A stretch of DNA of 64,000 nucleotides from Limosilactobacillus caviae (GCF_014635905.1 NZ_BMDS01000007.1:1-64000); one strand, 5' to 3'; shown: positions 42,281-51,249, counted from the stretch's first letter. The notes: generated by a model not told the origin, from the letters alone. Numbers and translations: made by a program.

Positions 42281-44389
42281 ATGCAGCTAACGAAAAACAG
42301 GCCCTCAATGATTTTAATAATAATATTGACAGTTTTATTTGGAATTAGTTCATTAGAAAATGCGGCAGCAAGTGATAAGCGCGATTACCAAATTAAACAG
42401 AATGATATTTACGTGAAAATTAACCGTGATGGTAGTGCCGACGTTACTCAACAGGTTCGATATCAATTTACTGGGAATTATCACGGGGTTTTTATCGTCC
42501 AAGACACAAAAGGATTGGGGAAAATTAACCAAATTCAGGTAGCTAAGGATAACTTTCCGATATCTCACTTACTTAAAAGACCAGAATTATATTTTACCCA
42601 AGCAGAAAATGTGGGGCAAAGTGATCAAATATTATCGTTAAATGATTATTTAAAGTATAACGATGTTTTCTTCCAACCGAATACTGACGCTGATGGAGAA
42701 AAGGCACAGGGAGACTATCGGATAGTCAGCTCCGTCCCTGATAAAGCGAAAACACAAGTTATTACTTATCATTATCATTTAAGTGCAGTTGCTAAGCGAT
42801 ACCTTGATACAGGTGAGATTAATTGGAAAATTATTGGGCGTAGCTGGGAACGTAAATTACAACAAGTTAGGATTACAATTGAAATGCCAACAGCAAAGGG
42901 GAAACAATCCTTGTGGGTTCATGGTGCTAAGTATGAACACAGAGTATGGGATAAACATACTGCCACTATAAGATTGACAGCAGCAGATGTTGACCAATAC
43001 CTTGAGATTCACCTGCTTTTTCCTAAACAGGCAATTGATAAGGCACCTTTACATGCTAGCAAACAGCTCGCAATTGCTCAAAAGCAGGAACAAAAAATTG
43101 CGGGTGTTGAACAGTTCTTTATCGAACGGCACCCAGCAAATTATTTAATAGTAGCGATTATTTTAATGCTTCCGTTTGGCATTTATGGACTTTATTGGTT
43201 AATTCGTAATCGCCAGAATTTAATTAAACGTGACCATGTTAGTGAACATCTTCATCGGTTTGACCTTCCTTCCTTACCACCAGTACAGGCTGCTTCAATT
43301 TACCAATCAAGCTTAAGAGAGAATACGGGAATGATTCTCTTAGCAACTGAATTAGCTGCTCTTCAATTAGCGGGAAACATTAAAGTTGAGGGAGAGCTAA
43401 TAAAGTGGGAAAAAGGAACTGCTGATGATTCAAAATTTATCTACTTTTTAACGCATAATTATGGTGATGAGAATAATCAAGTATCATTAAAGCAAGTTAA
43501 GAATGATGAGAATAACACCCTTTATAACCATTGGCTCAGTGCTAAGGACGAATGGAGTAGTTTAGGCGAAAAAGATAATCCAGCTAAAGCCAGTTTTGAT
43601 AATTTCTCGTGCGTTTACTTTTTAGGGGTAGCGTTTATTGCTTTTTTGTGTTCGGGATTAGTTACTAATGGTTTTAGTATTGGCCTTCTTATCCGTGCTT
43701 TAACGCGGGTAAGCGAAATAATGATAATTGGGTTCATGCTGAGTGTTTGGCAACCGTTTGAAAAGATTGAGAAGCTGCTTTTTAAAAAATACGATTTTAA
43801 AATAAGTTGTTGCTTATATAGCTATGTCCTAGGAATAATTGTTTGTCTTCTTCTTTTTGCTGTGGATAGTTTTAGCCATAGTAGTATTGGTATTTTTGGA
43901 CTCAGTTTTAAGACTATTTCTCAACCTGTAATTGTTGGCATTTTAATATGCGGGCTGGGCTTACAGGCATTGAATATGTTTGTTGATTATCGCTATGTTT
44001 CTTACAGTAAAAAGCAGTACCAAGATTTGGTTGAAGTACTGCAATTTAAGCAAATGATCCATGATATCGGCCGGTTTAATAAAAAGCAGCTGCCAGATCA
44101 AACATTATGGGGAGAATATTATGTATATGCAACAGCAGTCGGTGAGACGAGTGAATTTATAAAGGGATTAGAGAAACAATTTGGGATAAATTTAGTCGAG
44201 GAAAATCTAAATCACCAATTGCAAGGCATTTTTGCAAATGAATGGGGAATTCAGCACTTTGCTAACAGCATAATTAGCAATAGCGAGGCGAAGGCAGTTA
44301 ATAATAGTGAAAGTTCGTTTGATAGTTCATCAGGCGGTTGGGGCTCTTCTGGCGGTGCAGGTGGCGATTCTGGTGGTGGCGCCTTTTAA
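42281..44389 (+). CDS. DUF2207-family membrane protein
   Basis: A 702-residue protein. A signal-like N-terminal helix (about residues 9-26) is followed by an extracytoplasmic DUF2207 domain (about 35-260, beginning IKQNDIYVKINRDGSADVTQ). A membrane helix near 290, a cytoplasmic stretch, then three or four helices around 440-560 follow. The extreme C-terminus is a Ser/Gly-rich tail (SSSGGWGSSGGAGGDSGGG). DUF2207 proteins are widespread and of unknown function. ATG 42281 has GAGGAG upstream, immediately after the rplA terminator. Confidence 0.85.
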   Translation: MQLTKNRPSMILIIILTVLFGISSLENAAASDKRDYQIKQNDIYVKINRDGSADVTQQVRYQFTGNYHGVFIVQDTKGLGKINQIQVAKDNFPISHLLKRPELYFTQAENVGQSDQILSLNDYLKYNDVFFQPNTDADGEKAQGDYRIVSSVPDKAKTQVITYHYHLSAVAKRYLDTGEINWKIIGRSWERKLQQVRITIEMPTAKGKQSLWVHGAKYEHRVWDKHTATIRLTAADVDQYLEIHLLFPKQAIDKAPLHASKQLAIAQKQEQKIAGVEQFFIERHPANYLIVAIILMLPFGIYGLYWLIRNRQNLIKRDHVSEHLHRFDLPSLPPVQAASIYQSSLRENTGMILLATELAALQLAGNIKVEGELIKWEKGTADDSKFIYFLTHNYGDENNQVSLKQVKNDENNTLYNHWLSAKDEWSSLGEKDNPAKASFDNFSCVYFLGVAFIAFLCSGLVTNGFSIGLLIRALTRVSEIMIIGFMLSVWQPFEKIEKLLFKKYDFKISCCLYSYVLGIIVCLLLFAVDSFSHSSIGIFGLSFKTISQPVIVGILICGLGLQALNMFVDYRYVSYSKKQYQDLVEVLQFKQMIHDIGRFNKKQLPDQTLWGEYYVYATAVGETSEFIKGLEKQFGINLVEENLNHQLQGIFANEWGIQHFANSIISNSEAKAVNNSESSFDSSSGGWGSSGGAGGDSGGGAF

Positions 44390-44550
44390 CAAATGATCGC
44401 TGAAAAATTATTATCGAGTTTTTGCTTAATTTTAAATTAGCCACTTCACAATCAAGTATTGTTATGCTATATTATTAACCGATGATAATTTGATTAAAGA
44501 AAAATTAGAAAATATCATCAAAAGTTAAATATTATTAAGGAGTGACGACA

Positions 44551-45744
44551 ATGACACAATTCAAATTTTCAAAACGTGTTCCAGCAGATGGTACGGATGC
44601 GGTTGGCGCAATTTTAAAAGCAGCGGCGGATCCAAAGATTATTTCCTTTGCTGGTGGATTGCCGGCACCCGAATTATTTCCTGTTAAAGAGATGAAAGCT
44701 GCTGTTGACAAGGTCTTTGATGAACATGGACAAGAGGCGATGCAGTATGGTGCCGCTAAAGGGGTTACTGCATTACGTCAGGCAATTCAACAGCATGTTA
44801 AAGAAAAAGAAAATGTTGATTCGGAATTGGACAATGTCTTAGTTACAACTGGCTCTGAACAAGCATTAGATTTAGTAGGGAAGGCATTTGTCAATCCGGG
44901 TGATACGGTTTTAGTTGAACAACCAACATATTTATGTGCATTAGATGTTTTCAGGTCTTATGGTGCTGAATTTGCTAGTGTTGAAATGGATGAAGACGGG
45001 ATGAAGATGGATGCGTTAGAAGAAGCATTAAAGACTCATCCAAATACTAAATTAGTCTACACAGTTCCAAACTTCCAAAACCCGACTGGAAGGACAATGG
45101 TTGAAGAACGCCGTAAGAAGCTTGCTGAATTAGCAGAAAAGTATGATGTTTATGTCTTAGAAGATAATCCATATGGTGAGATTCGTTTTGCTGGTCAGCA
45201 TGTTCCTGCAGTTAAGTCTTTCGATAAATCCGGCCATGTATTTTATATGAGTACTTTCTCGAAGACCTTAGCACCAGGTTTCCGTTTAGGCTGGGTAGTT
45301 GCTGATAAGGATGTCGTTAATAAGTTGACTGTCCTCAAGCAGTCAGCAGACCTCCATACTGATAATCTAGGTCAGTATGCGGTGGCGCAATTCTTAGCTG
45401 ACAATGACCTTGATGCTCACGTTAAAGAAATTAGCGATTTATATGGTAAACGTAAGGACTTAATGTTAGCCGGTATCAAGAAATACTTCCCTGAAGGTGT
45501 GACATACACTGATCCAGAAGGTGGAATGTTCTTATGGGTTGAAGTTCCAGGGGTTGACGATACCGTTGAATTATTTAAGGAATGTCTAGAACATAATGTT
45601 GCATTTGTTCCTGGCGATCCATTCTTTGCCGGTGCGCCACAGCCTGGTGCTTTCCGCTTGAACTACTCCAATATGAAAGAAGATCAAATTGAAGTTGGGT
45701 TGAAGCGCCTTGGTGAAGCATTAACAGCTGCCGTTAATAAATAG
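44551..45744 (+). CDS. PLP-dependent class I/II aminotransferase
   Basis: A 397-residue fold-type I aminotransferase of the LysN/aromatic or branched-chain 2-oxoacid type. ISFAGGLPAPELFPVKEM near residue 29, YTVPNFQNPTGRTM near 170, VLEDNPYGEIRF near 205 and FSKTLAPGFRLGWV near 238, with the PLP-binding Lys, are diagnostic. The amino donor and acceptor cannot be fixed from motifs. The start is ATG 44551 behind AAGGAGTGA. It has a separate upstream region and a terminator at 45787. Confidence 0.88.
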   Translation: MTQFKFSKRVPADGTDAVGAILKAAADPKIISFAGGLPAPELFPVKEMKAAVDKVFDEHGQEAMQYGAAKGVTALRQAIQQHVKEKENVDSELDNVLVTTGSEQALDLVGKAFVNPGDTVLVEQPTYLCALDVFRSYGAEFASVEMDEDGMKMDALEEALKTHPNTKLVYTVPNFQNPTGRTMVEERRKKLAELAEKYDVYVLEDNPYGEIRFAGQHVPAVKSFDKSGHVFYMSTFSKTLAPGFRLGWVVADKDVVNKLTVLKQSADLHTDNLGQYAVAQFLADNDLDAHVKEISDLYGKRKDLMLAGIKKYFPEGVTYTDPEGGMFLWVEVPGVDDTVELFKECLEHNVAFVPGDPFFAGAPQPGAFRLNYSNMKEDQIEVGLKRLGEALTAAVNK

Positions 45745-45786
45745 GATTATTCAGCCATTAATAAATATAAATCCTAAAAATAAGTG

Positions 45787-45818
45787 AAAGGTTGTGGAAT
45801 ATTTTCCGCAATCTTTTT
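45787..45818 (+). terminator. Terminator after the aminotransferase gene
   Basis: AAAGGTTGTGGAA and TTCCGCAATCTTT form a stem around TATT, followed by a run of T. Confidence 0.85.
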
Positions 45819-46002
45819 TTTGTTACGGAAAATAAAACGAAATAATTGTCATTAAAACCGTGAAGGACCTGTACTTTAAGTTATTTTTGCTTATAATTAT
45901 ATTAATTGCTGAAAAGTTTTAAATATTCGGGTTTCAAGCTATCTGATGTAGATAGTAATAAGCATTATCAGAAAGTTTTTAAGGGAAAAGGAGTTTTTGA
46001 TA

Positions 46003-46137
46003 ATGTCATTGATTGATTTTACGAATGCTGGGATGGCAACAGCGGTTATTTTTATTTTAATGTTTATGTTTACGGTGTCCTTCTTGGTCAGTTTCCTGTT
46101 TTGGTTAATATATCATCAGAACATGAAAAAGGGATAA
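46003..46137 (+). CDS. Small membrane peptide preceding the glycosyltransferase
   Basis: A 44-residue open frame starting MSLIDFTNAGMATAVIFILM, with one membrane helix continuing to FLFWLIY and a basic tail (HQNMKKG). AAAGGAG stands ahead of ATG 46003. The end is six bases before an ATG (46144) in the glycosyltransferase region. Processive glycosyltransferases such as IcaA/PgaC often need a small membrane partner (IcaD/PgaD), and this peptide could play that role; that is inference. Confidence 0.65.
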   Translation: MSLIDFTNAGMATAVIFILMFMFTVSFLVSFLFWLIYHQNMKKG

Positions 46138-47444
46138 GTAACGATGCTGGCATTAATCTTCACATTAATTTGGGGTACCGCCCTTTTTATTTTTTGTTTT
46201 ATTCATTGATTAGTCTTTTGTTTCGGATGATTTCATATCCGCATGACTTTCATCAATTCGCGGGAAACCAAATACCGAATGAGATTGACCATGATTTGCG
46301 TTATTTTGTAATCGTCCCTTGTTTTAATGAGGCGGCAGTTATTCAACGAACCTTAAAACATTTGCTGAAGTTTAAGCAGTTTGAAATTGTGGTTGTAGAC
46401 GATGCTAGTAGCGATGAGTCAGTCGCACAGATTAAGCGGGTTGCTGATTCGCGAGTGCATCTTTTACAGCGGTATGTGCCCAATGCCCATACTGGTAAGG
46501 GGGACGTATTAAACTTCGCTCTTGATTACATTTGCCAAACCGCGATTCGTCAACATCTTTCTTTTGAAAAGGTTATTATTGGGGTTATAGATGCCGATGC
46601 TCAACTCGCTGATAACGCATTACAGCGGCTGAATGCATATTTCTCTTCGCCACAGACTAATGTTACCCAAATGCGTGTTAAAATGTATCCCCGTTTTAAG
46701 AATCAATTACAGGTTTTACAAGATATTGAGTTTTTTAGTATTAATCATATGGCCCAGATTATGCGAATGTATACTAGGACAGTTGGTTTAAGCGGAAATG
46801 GTCAATTCTTTCGCCTTCAACCGATTATTACGGAGATCGGATTGCATCCATGGGGAAATGCACTCTTAGATGATTATGAACTGACAATAAAAATGATGTT
46901 AAAGCGCATATATGTGGATTATATGACGGATACATATGTTTACCAGGAAGCTCTAACGTCGACTAAACGCTTTATTCGTCAACGAAGCAGGTGGGTTCAG
47001 GGTGATCTGAACTACCTTAAATACCTGCCTAAAGTTGTTAGTAGCCGGATCCTAAGCCGAACGCAGAAACTTGGAATCTATTATTTTTTACTTCAGCCGT
47101 GGCTTAATTTTCTAGCCGATATAGCGATTATTGTTTTAACAACAATTGCGGTGACGCATTGGCATGTTCTTTATGGAAAACTACCACCGATAACGTTTGT
47201 GATTGTAATGGTTGGATTAGCTGGATTTTCCTTGTTTTGGGGGATTATCTTCGGTTTATTTTATCGTCATGACCTGTTTCATTATAATGAACCGCGCATA
47301 AAACAACGACGGTTAGTTCTCCTGCCAATTGGAATTTCATATATGTATGTTATTTTATTTTTTAGCATTATCATAGCTTTTTGGCGGTGGTGTTTTCATC
47401 AGAATTCATGGATTAAAACAGAGCATGGGAAAAATGTTTCTTAA
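46101..47444 (+). CDS. Processive family 2 glycosyltransferase; N-terminus uncertain, possible frameshift
   Basis: Up to 447 residues. The GT-A domain shows YFVIVPCFNEAAVIQ, IVVVDDASSDES, GVIDADAQ, SGNGQFF, a DDYE acidic motif and QRSRW, the set of processive polysaccharide synthases, followed by three or four membrane helices. The open frame has no clear start near 46101 and overlaps the small peptide gene. An ATG at 46144 in another frame encodes MLALIFTLIWGTALFIFCFI, a good N-terminal helix with a natural operon position, but stops at 46207. A one-base shift in the T-rich stretch 46182-46204 would join the two. The product is presumably an amino-sugar polymer, given the adjacent epimerase. 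Confidence 0.72.
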   Translation: MVNISSEHEKGISNDAGINLHINLGYRPFYFLFYSLISLLFRMISYPHDFHQFAGNQIPNEIDHDLRYFVIVPCFNEAAVIQRTLKHLLKFKQFEIVVVDDASSDESVAQIKRVADSRVHLLQRYVPNAHTGKGDVLNFALDYICQTAIRQHLSFEKVIIGVIDADAQLADNALQRLNAYFSSPQTNVTQMRVKMYPRFKNQLQVLQDIEFFSINHMAQIMRMYTRTVGLSGNGQFFRLQPIITEIGLHPWGNALLDDYELTIKMMLKRIYVDYMTDTYVYQEALTSTKRFIRQRSRWVQGDLNYLKYLPKVVSSRILSRTQKLGIYYFLLQPWLNFLADIAIIVLTTIAVTHWHVLYGKLPPITFVIVMVGLAGFSLFWGIIFGLFYRHDLFHYNEPRIKQRRLVLLPIGISYMYVILFFSIIIAFWRWCFHQNSWIKTEHGKNVS

Positions 47445-47479
47445 ATTTATCAAATTCAAGGATTGTGTGGGAGAAAATA

Positions 47480-48592
47480 GTGGAAAAGATAAAAGTAATG
47501 ACTGTATTTGGGACTCGTCCAGAAGGTATTAAGATGGGACCGGTAGTGAAGGCGTTAGAACATGATGACCGTTTTGCATCAGTAGTAGTTTCAACGGGTC
47601 AACATGCTGAAATGCTTCAACAGGTTTTAGATGTTTTTCAAATTACCCCTGACTATGATTTGAAAATAATGCGACCGCGGCAAACGCTAACGGGAATCAC
47701 GATAGAAACGATGACAAAGCTAGAACCAATTATAAAAAAAGAGCTGCCGGATATTGTGTTGGTGCATGGCGATACAAGTTCAGCCTATGCTGCTGCCTTG
47801 GTAGCTTTTTATAATCGGATTGCCATTGGTCATGTTGAAGCAGGTTTACGGACATGGGATAAATATTCGCCATATCCAGAAGAAATGAACCGTCAGATGA
47901 TTGATGACCTTGCTGATCTATATTTTGCCCCTACCCAGACAAGTGCAGAAAACCTGGCAATGGGAAATCACCGTCAAGGGATAACCGTCACGGGAAATAC
48001 GGCAATTGACGCATTGAAATATACGATTAATCGTTCTTACCATCATCAGGTTTTAGACGAAATTAAACCAGAAAACAAGGTAATTCTACTTACAATGCAT
48101 CGGCGGGAAAATTGGGGACAGCCGATGGAAGAAACCTTTAAGGCTATTAAAGCAGTAGTAGACCAAAGAGATGACATTGACGTAATTTATCCTGTCCATC
48201 TTAATCCTAAAGTACAAACAGTTGCACAAAAGATTTTAGGAAATGATAGCCATTTTCACTTAATTTCACCATTAGATGTTGTTGATTTTCATAATATTAT
48301 GAGTAAAGCATTGCTGGTGATGAGCGATTCTGGTGGGGTTCAAGAGGAAGCACCGGCGCTCCACAAACCGGTACTGGTTTTACGTAATACGACTGAACGC
48401 CCAGAAGGAGTAGAGGCAGGGACGCTTAAATTGATTGGTAACCAGTATAATAATGTTGTTAAGGAATTGTCATTATTATTGGATGACCAGGTCGAATATC
48501 AAAAAATGAGTTCCGCTAAAAATCCTTATGGGGATGGTAATGCTAGTGAACGAATCTTAAATGCAATTGCTGAATGGGCAAATAAAATATAA
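47480..48592 (+). CDS. wecB: UDP-N-acetylglucosamine 2-epimerase (non-hydrolysing)
   Basis: Interconverts UDP-GlcNAc and UDP-ManNAc. The 370 residues include VMTVFGTRPEGIKMGPVVKA, HVEAGLRTWDKYSPYPEEMN near residue 120 and SDSGGVQEEAPAL near 288, all conserved in WecB/MnaA. I start at GTG 47480, six bases after GGGAG; GTG 47465 is possible. It follows the processive glycosyltransferase, so the module may make a surface polysaccharide containing ManNAc, or the enzyme may supply teichoic acid linkage units. Confidence 0.93.
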   Translation: MEKIKVMTVFGTRPEGIKMGPVVKALEHDDRFASVVVSTGQHAEMLQQVLDVFQITPDYDLKIMRPRQTLTGITIETMTKLEPIIKKELPDIVLVHGDTSSAYAAALVAFYNRIAIGHVEAGLRTWDKYSPYPEEMNRQMIDDLADLYFAPTQTSAENLAMGNHRQGITVTGNTAIDALKYTINRSYHHQVLDEIKPENKVILLTMHRRENWGQPMEETFKAIKAVVDQRDDIDVIYPVHLNPKVQTVAQKILGNDSHFHLISPLDVVDFHNIMSKALLVMSDSGGVQEEAPALHKPVLVLRNTTERPEGVEAGTLKLIGNQYNNVVKELSLLLDDQVEYQKMSSAKNPYGDGNASERILNAIAEWANKI

Positions 48593-48599
48593 AAATCCC

Positions 48600-48629
48600 T
48601 TTACAGGACTTTCGTAAATATGTTAAACT
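48600..48629 (+). promoter_or_regulatory. rplJL promoter
   Basis: TTTACA (48600-48605), 18 bp and an extended -10, TG-T-TAAACT (48621-48629), precede the L10 leader. Confidence 0.55.
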
Positions 48630-48639
48630 ATGAAAGTTG

Positions 48640-48748
48640 ATTAAATATGACTCTGCCTAAGACTCAGGTGGCGAAAGCCTTAATCGTATGCCTGCCGAGG
48701 AAGAAATGAAAGTTCCTTCTCTATGTCTGCGGTCATAGGGATTTTTTA
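48640..48748 (+). ncRNA. L10 ribosomal protein leader (rplJL autoregulatory RNA)
   Basis: The 5' leader of rplJL contains the conserved L10(L12)4-binding region (CTCTGCCTAAGACTCAGGTG, then GCGAAAGCCTTAATCGTATG). It continues to AGGAAG/CTTCCT-type pairing and a terminator-like CTATG...CATAG stem followed by a T run. This matches the Firmicutes L10 leader, through which excess L10-L12 represses its own operon. Boundaries are approximate. Confidence 0.82.
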
Positions 48749-48788
48749 TTAAATCCGATCAAAAATACATTGCAGGAGGTGAAAATTC

Positions 48789-49289
48789 ATGAGTGAAGCA
48801 GCTATTGCTAAAAAGGCTGAAATCGTTAAGCAAACTTCTGATATGCTTAACGCAGCCCAAAGTGCTATCGTTGTAGATTACCGTGGTTTAACTGTTGCTG
48901 AAGTTACTGACTTACGTAAGCAACTTCGTGACGCTGGTATCAAGATGTCAGTTATCAAGAACAAGATTCTTGATCGTGCTGTTGAAGGTACTGATTACGA
49001 AGAACTTCGTTCAACTTTTGTTGGTCCAACTGCTGTTGCCTTCTCTGACGAAGACCCAATTGCTCCAGCTAAGATCTTGAAGAAGTTCGCTGATGACCAC
49101 GACGCTCTTGAAATCAAGGGTGGTTTCATCGAAAAGAGTGTTAAGACTCTTGACGAAATCAACGAATACGCAAATATGCCAGGACGCGAAGAACTGTTGT
49201 CAATGCTTGCATCTGCATTGCAAGATCCAATGCGGAAGATTGCTCGTGCAGTCAAGGCCGTTGCCGACAAGGAAGACGAAGCCGCATAA
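48789..49289 (+). CDS. rplJ: Ribosomal protein L10
   Basis: A 166-residue L10, the base of the ribosomal stalk that carries L7/L12 dimers. [20 protein letters not shown] near residue 27 and [16 protein letters not shown] near 57 are the rRNA-binding section; the C-terminal helices bind L7/L12. GGAGGTG stands upstream. Cotranscribed with rplL. Confidence 0.98.
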   Translation: MSEAAIAKKAEIVKQTSDMLNAAQSAIVVDYRGLTVAEVTDLRKQLRDAGIKMSVIKNKILDRAVEGTDYEELRSTFVGPTAVAFSDEDPIAPAKILKKFADDHDALEIKGGFIEKSVKTLDEINEYANMPGREELLSMLASALQDPMRKIARAVKAVADKEDEAA

Positions 49290-49351
49290 TTGCCGTATAT
49301 CAATACAATACAAAATTAAAATTAATTACCTAAATATTGGAGGAAATAAAC

Positions 49352-49717
49352 ATGGCTTTTGATAAGGATGCTATCATTGCTTCATTAAAAGAAGCATCAA
49401 TCTCTGACCTTAACGACTTAGTTAAGGCTATCGAAGAAGAATTCGACGTTTCTGCTGCTGCTCCAGTTGCAGTTGCAGGTGCTGCTGGCGGCGACGGTGC
49501 TGCTAAGGACAGCTTTACTGTTGAATTAACTGAACCAGGTTCAGCTAAGGTTAAGGTTATTAAGGCTGTTAAGGACATTACTGGTCTTGGTCTTAAGGAC
49601 GCTAAGGACCTTGTTGATGGCGCTCCATCAGCTATTAAGGAAGACGTTAAGGAAGACGAAGCTAACGACATCAAGGAAAAGCTTGAAGCCGCTGGTGCTA
49701 CTGTTACCCTTAAGTAG
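49352..49717 (+). CDS. rplL: Ribosomal protein L7/L12
   Basis: A 121-residue L7/L12. It has an N-terminal dimerisation domain ([20 protein letters not shown]), an Ala-rich hinge ([19 protein letters not shown]) and the C-terminal factor-binding domain ([20 protein letters not shown]). The start is ATG 49352 behind GGAGG. The codon use is strongly biased, as expected for a highly expressed gene. A terminator follows at 49743. Confidence 0.98.
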   Translation: MAFDKDAIIASLKEASISDLNDLVKAIEEEFDVSAAAPVAVAGAAGGDGAAKDSFTVELTEPGSAKVKVIKAVKDITGLGLKDAKDLVDGAPSAIKEDVKEDEANDIKEKLEAAGATVTLK

Positions 49718-49742
49718 TCAAGTTTCATTAAAAACAAAAAAC

Positions 49743-49774
49743 AGGTTGAGTTTAACGACTCAGCCTATTTTTTT
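49743..49774 (+). terminator. Terminator after rplL
   Basis: AGGTTGAGT and ACTCAGCCT form a stem with one wobble, followed by ATTTTTTT. Confidence 0.88.
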
Positions 49775-49885
49775 GTTCTAAAATAACACTCTTACCTATT
49801 TTGATTATTTTATTGCGACAATTAGTTATTAATAAGCCTGTTATCCATTAAAGTAACAAAAGACTAGAAAATATTACCCAATTAT

Positions 49886-50179
49886 TTAGTTTGAAGGTGT
49901 GGAATGATGTGTATTTTCGCTGTCAATTGTCCGGTAACCAAAGTAGAATTGAATAGCAGCGATAGCAATATTAACCCAATTCATGGCAATAAACCAGCCA
50001 TTAATTGCGCTTGCGTCATGTGAAACACCGTAGTAAACCCAAAAACCAATAACAATTGCACAAACATTGATCCAAGCAAAGGTCTTTTGCAGTATTTGAT
50101 TGTTAAGTTGGAACCACATCCAGATAACGTTAATAACAAACCAAATGGCTAAGATCCAAAAAATAACATTAAATAACAT
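49886..50179 (-). CDS. Small membrane protein, function unknown
   Basis: A 97-residue protein with three predicted membrane helices: VIFWILAIWFVINVIWMWF at the N-terminus, TFAWINVCAIVIGFWVYYG near residue 33 and GWFIAMNWVNIAIAAIQFYF near residue 61. A hydrophilic His- and Ser-containing tail follows. AGGAGAG lies upstream. I recognise no family. It is a single gene between the rplL terminator and another small minus-strand gene. Confidence 0.65.
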   Translation of the reverse strand: MLFNVIFWILAIWFVINVIWMWFQLNNQILQKTFAWINVCAIVIGFWVYYGVSHDASAINGWFIAMNWVNIAIAAIQFYFGYRTIDSENTHHSTPSN

Positions 50180-50314
50180 AGGACATCTCTCCTTAAGAGT
50201 AACGATAAATTGATGTAGTTAACATCAATCTAGATTGACAAGAAATTTTTGCTTATCATACCTAATCAATGTAGTTAGCAGTCGCGGTTAATCAAGGATG
50301 GGTAAAAAAGAAAG

Positions 50315-50536
50315 CTAATTCTTGGAAAGCTGTTGCTTAGCATCTTCATACCCATCAACATAGTCTTGAAGTGCATGCATTTTGCCTCTAACAAACTTAT
50401 TGAACGAGTTAATTACTTTTTGCGGATACTTACGAAAGGGTTCTAATGCTTTATAATCTTTAACGGCACGATTGTATCCCTTTTGGTAGGCATTAGTAGG
50501 GACACTGTCTGTCGGATGTTCTCTCTTTTTCAACAT
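50315..50536 (-). CDS. Small hypothetical protein
   Basis: A 73-residue, charged, soluble protein (SVPTNAYQKGYNRAVKDYKA near residue 10, and a repeat-like YVDGYEDAKQQL at the end). The two YxxGYxxA-like stretches (YQKGYNRA and YVDGYEDA) may reflect an internal repeat. The start is ATG 50536 with AGAGGTG upstream. No function can be proposed. Confidence 0.6.
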   Translation of the reverse strand: MLKKREHPTDSVPTNAYQKGYNRAVKDYKALEPFRKYPQKVINSFNKFVRGKMHALQDYVDGYEDAKQQLSKN

Positions 50537-50634
50537 TATTATCACCTCTTTTGTTGCCCTACCATGATAGTAACAAGGTTATAAAAACGTTTCCAATAAT
50601 ATGGTATAAAAATATAAATATTAGACGTTAAAAG

Positions 50635-50679
50635 AAAAGCTGGTTAAAACTGTTGGGTATAGTTTTTAACCAGCTTTTT
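50635..50679. terminator. Terminator after mscL
   Basis: AAAAGCTGGTTAAAA and TTTTTAACCAGCTTTTT pair over about 15 bp. T residues follow on both strands, serving the minus-strand mscL. Confidence 0.85.
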
Positions 50680-50684
50680 ATCAA

Positions 50685-51056
50685 TTAATTTTCTTTACCT
50701 TTTAGCAGTTCAGTAATTTCTTTGAGGTATTTAACTTCCTCACTTGGTTCTTCAGCCTTTTTCTCTTCTTTTTTACGGAAAGTGTTGATTGCTTTAACCA
50801 TTAAAAAGACAACAAAGGAGATAATCAAGAAATTGATGACGGCATTTAGAAAACTTCCGTATTTAAATTGGGCATCACCAACGGTCCAAACCAGATTTGA
50901 TAGGTCAATTTTGCCAACAAATAAACCAATAAGCGGATTGATCAGGTTGTTGACCAATGATTTTACAATAGAGGTAAAGGCAGCCCCCACAATAATACCA
51001 ACTGCCATATCGATTACATTACCCCGCGCGATAAACGCTTTAAATTCTTTTAACAT
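50685..51056 (-). CDS. mscL: Large-conductance mechanosensitive channel MscL
   Basis: A 123-residue channel subunit that opens under membrane tension and protects against hypo-osmotic shock. [20 protein letters not shown] at the N-terminus is the signature of TM1, and TM2 is [20 protein letters not shown] near residue 68. The charged C-terminal helix forms the cytoplasmic bundle. I start at ATG 51056 behind GAAGGAG; the frame extends upstream without a ribosome site. Confidence 0.95.
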   Translation of the reverse strand: MLKEFKAFIARGNVIDMAVGIIVGAAFTSIVKSLVNNLINPLIGLFVGKIDLSNLVWTVGDAQFKYGSFLNAVINFLIISFVVFLMVKAINTFRKKEEKKAEEPSEEVKYLKEITELLKGKEN

Positions 51057-51184
51057 AAAATATTCTCCTTCTAGTAATGCGAGGGAGAGACAACTACAAC
51101 TATATTTTAGCAAAACTAATTAATAAATTGGGGCGATACGGGCGGGTAAATATTACTTTTAAATTTTTTTAAATAAATTATTGC

Positions 51185-51224
51185 ATATTATATTATGTTT
51201 GTATATTATATTACGTATAATATA
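51185..51224 (+). promoter_or_regulatory. Promoter and candidate PadR operator
   Basis: TATATTATA (51202-51210) and TATAATATA (51216-51224) are perfect 9-bp inverted repeats around five bases, overlapping a TATAAT -10 (51216-51221). The 11-bp ATATTATATTA occurs at 51185 and again at 51203, an 18-bp period. The location just before the PadR gene fits autoregulation. Confidence 0.5.
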
Positions 51225-51249
51225 GTGTAAGAAAAAGGAGGGGGCAAGA

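Noticed and set aside
49330-49737. Minus-strand open frame of 135 codons opposite rplL
   Set aside because: It lies fully opposite the highly biased rplL gene, is Ser/Ala/Leu-rich with no ribosome site, and is a shadow of its codon use.
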